Part shown: one piece after another, positions 35,704 through 40,503 of the stretch
Layout of the letters: each line of letters starts with the position of its first letter
Position numbering within the stretch: the stretch's first letter is position 1
Assembly: GCA_021166835.1 (NCBI GenBank)
Contig: JAJPEN010000079.1
Location: 1-40,503 of the forward strand
Length of the DNA stretch: 40,503 nucleotides
Direction: 5' to 3'
Source: Burkholderiaceae bacterium
GTDB taxonomy: Bacteria; Pseudomonadota; Gammaproteobacteria; Burkholderiales; Burkholderiaceae
Position numbers and translations under genes: made by a program
Notes under the pieces: model-generated
The model's input: only the letters and a program-made list of their open reading frames with translations
Told to the model about the DNA's origin: nothing
Database searches by the model: none

Positions 35704-36498
35704 CTATTGCTCGCGGGCTTTCGCGACCGCGCGCCCGGCGAGCACGCCGATCATCGCCGCGCGGTACTCGGCCGAACCGTGCAGGTCGCTGTTGCAGCCC
35801 GTCGGGTCGACTTTCACGCCTTCGATCGCCTGCGGCGAGAAATCGCGCTCGAGCGCCTGCTCCATCTCGCGCACGCGGAAGGCGTGCGAGCGGGCGCCGG
35901 TGACGGCGACGCGCACGCCCTGGTCGCCCTGGCTGACGAACACGCCGACCAGCGCGAAGCGCGATGCCGGCTGGCGCAGCTTCACGTAGGCCGCACGCTT
36001 CACCAGCGGAAAGCGCACCGCGACGATCAGCTCGCCCGGTTCGAGCGCCGTGGTGAACAGATCGACGAAGAAGTCGTCGGCGGCGATCGTGCGCCGGTCG
36101 GTCTCGATCGACGCGCCCAGGCCGAGCGCTGCGGCCGGATAGTCGGCCGCAGGGTCGGCGTTGGCGAGGGAGCCGCCGATCGTTCCCTGGTTGCGCACCA
36201 TCGGATCGCCGATGCCCGCAGCCAGCTCGGCGAGCGCCGGGATGGCCGCGCGCACCTCCGGCGAGCGCGCCACCTCGGAATGCCGGGTCATCGCGCCGAT
36301 CTTCAGCGCGGAGCCTTCGCGCGAGACGCCGCGCAGCCCGGAGATCGATGCGAGATCGACGAGCGTGCTGGCCGAGGCGAGCCGCAGCTTCATCGACTGC
36401 ACGAGGCTCTGCCCGCCGGCGAGATAGCGCGCATCGGCGCTGGTCGCGCGCACCGCATCGGCGACGCTGGAAGGACGCTGGTATTCGAATCCGTACAT
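35704..36498 (-). CDS. coxM: FAD-binding medium subunit (CoxM type)
   Basis: 264-residue flavoprotein subunit that passes electrons from the [2Fe-2S] subunit to an external acceptor. FAD-binding motifs: YLAGGQSLVQSMKLRLA (about 25-41) and IGDPMVRNQGTIGGSLANADPAADY (in part, about 95-119). The C-terminal CO_deh_flav_C region follows, with KLRQPASRFALVGVFV. ATG 36498 has GAGGAGGAGA just upstream, so the start is firm even though the frame is open to 36588. It is 13 bp after coxL. Confidence 0.95.
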   Translation of the reverse strand: MYGFEYQRPSSVADAVRATSADARYLAGGQSLVQSMKLRLASASTLVDLASISGLRGVSREGSALKIGAMTRHSEVARSPEVRAAIPALAELAAGIGDPMVRNQGTIGGSLANADPAADYPAAALGLGASIETDRRTIAADDFFVDLFTTALEPGELIVAVRFPLVKRAAYVKLRQPASRFALVGVFVSQGDQGVRVAVTGARSHAFRVREMEQALERDFSPQAIEGVKVDPTGCNSDLHGSAEYRAAMIGVLAGRAVAKAREQ

Positions 36499-36511
36499 GT
36501 TCGTCTCCTCC

Positions 36512-38878
<2,367 letters not shown>

Positions 38879-38894
38879 CTCGTCCTCCGCCGAT

Positions 38895-39359
38895 TCAGTT
38901 GCCGCCGGCCGCGACCTGCTCGATCGCGCGCACGATGTTCTGGTACCCGGTGCAGCGGCACAGGTTGCCTTCGAGCCCCTCGCGGATCTCGGCCTCGGTG
39001 GGGTTCGGGTTGTCCTTTAGCAGCTGCACGGCCGACATCACCATGCCCGGCGTGCAGAAGCCGCACTGCAGCGCGTGGCAGTCGTTGAACGCCTTCTGCA
39101 TCGGGTGCAGCTCGCCGTTGGCCAGGCCCTCGATCGTCGTGATCGACGCGCCTTCGGCCTGCACCGCGAGGACCGAACACGACTTGATCGCGCGTCCGTC
39201 CAGGTGCACGGTGCACGCGCCGCACTGCGCGGTGTCGCAGCCCACATGCGTTCCGGTGAGCTGCAACTGCTCCCGGATGAACTGGACGAGCAGCATTCGG
39301 CGATCGATTCGGGCGGATACGGGCTTGCCGTTCACCGTCATCGTCACGGTTTGTTCCAT
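38895..39359 (-). CDS. coxS: [2Fe-2S] small subunit (CoxS type)
   Basis: 154-residue iron-sulfur subunit of the hydroxylase. The ferredoxin-type plant cluster is bound by C41, C46, C49 and C61 ([16 protein letters not shown]). The second cluster in the helical domain is bound by C99, C102, C134 and C136 ([19 protein letters not shown]). Length and spacing are standard. The start is preceded by GAGGAGG, 5 nt away. It is the first gene of the operon coxS-L-M-D-E-G-xdhC. The 242-bp region upstream is shared with dcd. Confidence 0.96.
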   Translation of the reverse strand: MEQTVTMTVNGKPVSARIDRRMLLVQFIREQLQLTGTHVGCDTAQCGACTVHLDGRAIKSCSVLAVQAEGASITTIEGLANGELHPMQKAFNDCHALQCGFCTPGMVMSAVQLLKDNPNPTEAEIREGLEGNLCRCTGYQNIVRAIEQVAAGGN

Positions 39360-39601
39360 GGAGCCTCCTCGAAGGAATCACCCGCCGCGCCGTGCGGCGG
39401 AGTGGGGTGCGTCCGGACCCGCTTCTGCGGCAGGTTCGTCGCGCGCCGTCCTCGGCGCGTGTGATCGGCATCATGCACCAATCGCGGTGCGCTCGCCCAT
39501 TGCTAGAATCCGCATTGCGGAAATTGGCGTCCCTCCAGGCGGCGCGACGCCCCGCGCGCACCCCAACGTCCTCCCCGAAGCGACCCCTCCGAAGCGAAAC
39601 A
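39360..39601. promoter_or_regulatory. divergent coxS/dcd regulatory region
   Basis: 242 bp without a gene. It holds two GC-rich hairpins: CCGCCGC/GCGGCGG (39382-39388 / 39394-39400), near the coxS ribosome site, and CGCGCCG/CGGCGCG (39442-39448 / 39453-39459). TAGAAT at 39504-39509 is a probable -10 for dcd without a clear -35. I looked for a long multi-stem Moco riboswitch in the coxS leader and could not see one. Confidence 0.4.
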
Positions 39602-40165
39602 ATGAGCGTCAAGTCCGACCGTTGGATCCGCCGCATGGCGGCAGAAGGCATGATCGAGCCCTTCGAGGCCGGGCAGGTGCGCACCGCCAACGGGCAGAAG
39701 ATCGTCAGCTACGGCACCTCGAGCTACGGCTACGACGTCCGCGTCGCACGTGAGTTCAAGATCTTCACGAACATCAACTCGACGATCGTCGACCCGAAGA
39801 ACTTCGACTCCAGCTCCTTCGTCGACTTCACCGGCGACGTCTGCATCATTCCGCCGAACTCCTTTGCACTGGCGCGCACGGTCGAGTTCTTCCGGATCCC
39901 GCGCAACGTACTTGTGGTGTGCTTGGGCAAGTCGACCTACGCGCGCTGTGGAATCATCGTGAACGTGACGCCCTTGGAACCCGAATGGGAAGGCCACGTC
40001 ACGCTGGAGTTCTCGAACACGACGCCGCTGCCGGCGAAGATCTACGCGAACGAGGGCTGCGCGCAGGTGATCTTCCTCGAATCCGACGAGGTCTGCGAAA
40101 CCTCGTATCGTGACCGCGGCGGCAAGTACCAGGGGCAGATGGGCGTCACGCTGCCGAAAACGTGA
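39602..40165 (+). CDS. dcd: dCTP deaminase
   Basis: Deaminates dCTP to dUTP, supplying dUMP for thymidylate synthesis. The 187-residue product carries the trimer and active-site motifs: [78 protein letters not shown] (in part; catalytic Glu in the [10 protein letters not shown] block), and [12 protein letters not shown] at the C terminus. ATG 39602 gives the canonical N terminus [13 protein letters not shown]. It is likely the ordinary chromosomal neighbour of apbC, separated from it here by the molybdenum block. Confidence 0.96.
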   Translation: MSVKSDRWIRRMAAEGMIEPFEAGQVRTANGQKIVSYGTSSYGYDVRVAREFKIFTNINSTIVDPKNFDSSSFVDFTGDVCIIPPNSFALARTVEFFRIPRNVLVVCLGKSTYARCGIIVNVTPLEPEWEGHVTLEFSNTTPLPAKIYANEGCAQVIFLESDEVCETSYRDRGGKYQGQMGVTLPKT

Positions 40166-40173
40166 GCCCTCGG

Positions 40174-40202
40174 TTGCGGCCCCCCGTCAAAGCCGCTATA
40201 TT
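40174..40202 (+). promoter_or_regulatory. candidate promoter of the leuA leader
   Basis: TTGCGG (40174-40179), a 17-bp spacer, and TATATT (40197-40202). The predicted start site (about 40208-40210) coincides with the leader ATG at 40209, which would make the leader peptide leaderless. The -35 matches at only 3 of 6 positions. Confidence 0.45.
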
Positions 40203-40208
40203 TTTGGG

Positions 40209-40352
40209 ATGATCTCCATTCGCGGTTCGCGCCGCGACTCCGGCAACCCCGGAGCCCTCCGAATCCTGCCTCTCCAGGCGTCCGGCAACCGGACGCTCGG
40301 CGGACTGCACCTTCTTTCGGTGCTGGGTCCGCTACTGCGCCCCGCGCGCTAA
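40209..40352 (+). CDS. Leu-rich leader peptide upstream of leuA
   Basis: 47-codon ORF containing ten Leu, six of them within [11 protein letters not shown] near the end, including the rarer codons CTT (twice) and CTA. It lies 80 bp before leuA, consistent with control by charged tRNA-Leu. Two similar hairpins lie inside it: CTCCGG/CCGGAG (40238-40243 / 40249-40254) and GCGTCCGG/CCGGACGC (40278-40285 / 40289-40296); both share TCCGGCAACC in arm plus loop. After the stop, a T-rich stretch and a short CCCGC/GCGGG stem (40396-40400 / 40405-40409) are seen, but no intrinsic terminator with a T tail. Attenuation is an inference from composition and position. Confidence 0.5.
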   Translation: MISIRGSRRDSGNPGALRILPLQASGNRTLGGLHLLSVLGPLLRPAR

Positions 40353-40432
40353 AACTCTCCTCCCCTCCTTTTCGTTCGCAGTTCTTTCGTAGCCTCCCGC
40401 GCCGGCGGGCCGGGCGCAACAGGAGCATTCCG

Positions 40433-40503
40433 ATGGCCGACAAGCTGATCATTTTCGACACCACCTTGCGCGACGGCGAGCAGAGCCCGGGCGCGTCGAT
40501 GAC
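40433..40503 (+). CDS. leuA: 2-isopropylmalate synthase, 5' end only
   Basis: Only the first 23 codons are in the window, but the start [20 protein letters not shown] is diagnostic of the LeuA/homocitrate synthase family, with the metal-binding Asp of [10 protein letters not shown]. LeuA commits 2-ketoisovalerate and acetyl-CoA to leucine. AGGAG (40421-40425) lies 7 nt before ATG 40433. The Leu-rich leader upstream supports assignment to leucine rather than homocitrate synthesis. Confidence 0.9.
   Translation, partial: MADKLIIFDTTLRDGEQSPGASM

Noticed and set aside
39360..39601. Moco riboswitch upstream of coxS
   Set aside because: Only two short simple hairpins are visible; I could not find the multi-stem architecture expected of that riboswitch.

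Overview
The window is a very GC-rich chromosomal segment with dense, mostly operonic genes. It most likely comes from a Burkholderiales-type betaproteobacterium. The evidence is the rluB-rimP-nusA-infB-rbfA-truB-typA gene order, a DUF3460 gene in front of scpA, a SWIB-domain protein with a histone H1-like tail, a PEP-CTERM protein, and metG next to apbC. I see no tRNA, rRNA, CRISPR array, insertion sequence or phage gene.

Layout. Bases 1-9900 hold the 3' part of rluB, then the translation/transcription operon rimP-nusA-infB-rbfA-truB-typA. That operon is preceded by a promoter overlapping the rluB stop and by a structured leader ending in an intrinsic terminator. Bases 10112-14725 carry the H1-like/SWIB gene, a cytochrome b561, and a LysR regulator divergent from a haloacid dehalogenase/malate synthase pair. 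Bases 14816-18164 carry a fibro-slime-type PEP-CTERM protein with a candidate sigma-54 promoter, a tiny membrane protein, and a sulfite-dehydrogenase-like pair (sorA-sorB). Bases 18407-24500 carry arfB with a coupled upstream ORF, a small basic protein, a LEA14-like lipoprotein, a class I aminotransferase, yaaA, murB, scpA, DUF3460 and a BamE-like lipoprotein. metG and apbC follow.

Between apbC (ends 27953) and dcd (starts 39602) sits an 11.4-kb molybdenum block, the most interesting part of the window. A ModE-type HTH fused to a periplasmic-binding-like domain is divergent from a ModA-like binding protein, a FecCD/BtuC-type permease and an ATPase. This predicted oxyanion importer runs tail-to-tail into a seven-gene operon for a form II CoxL molybdenum hydroxylase (coxS-L-M-D-E-G-xdhC in transcription order). 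The simplest reading is that the importer supplies molybdate, CoxD/CoxE/XdhC mature the active site, CoxSLM is the enzyme and CoxG links it to the membrane. The CoxL motif AYRGAGR argues against a true CO dehydrogenase, so the substrate is unknown.

The window closes with dcd, a candidate Leu-rich leader peptide with two similar hairpins, and the first codons of leuA. Four-base stop/start overlaps (ATGA, GTGA, TTGA) recur at seven junctions, so translational coupling appears common here.
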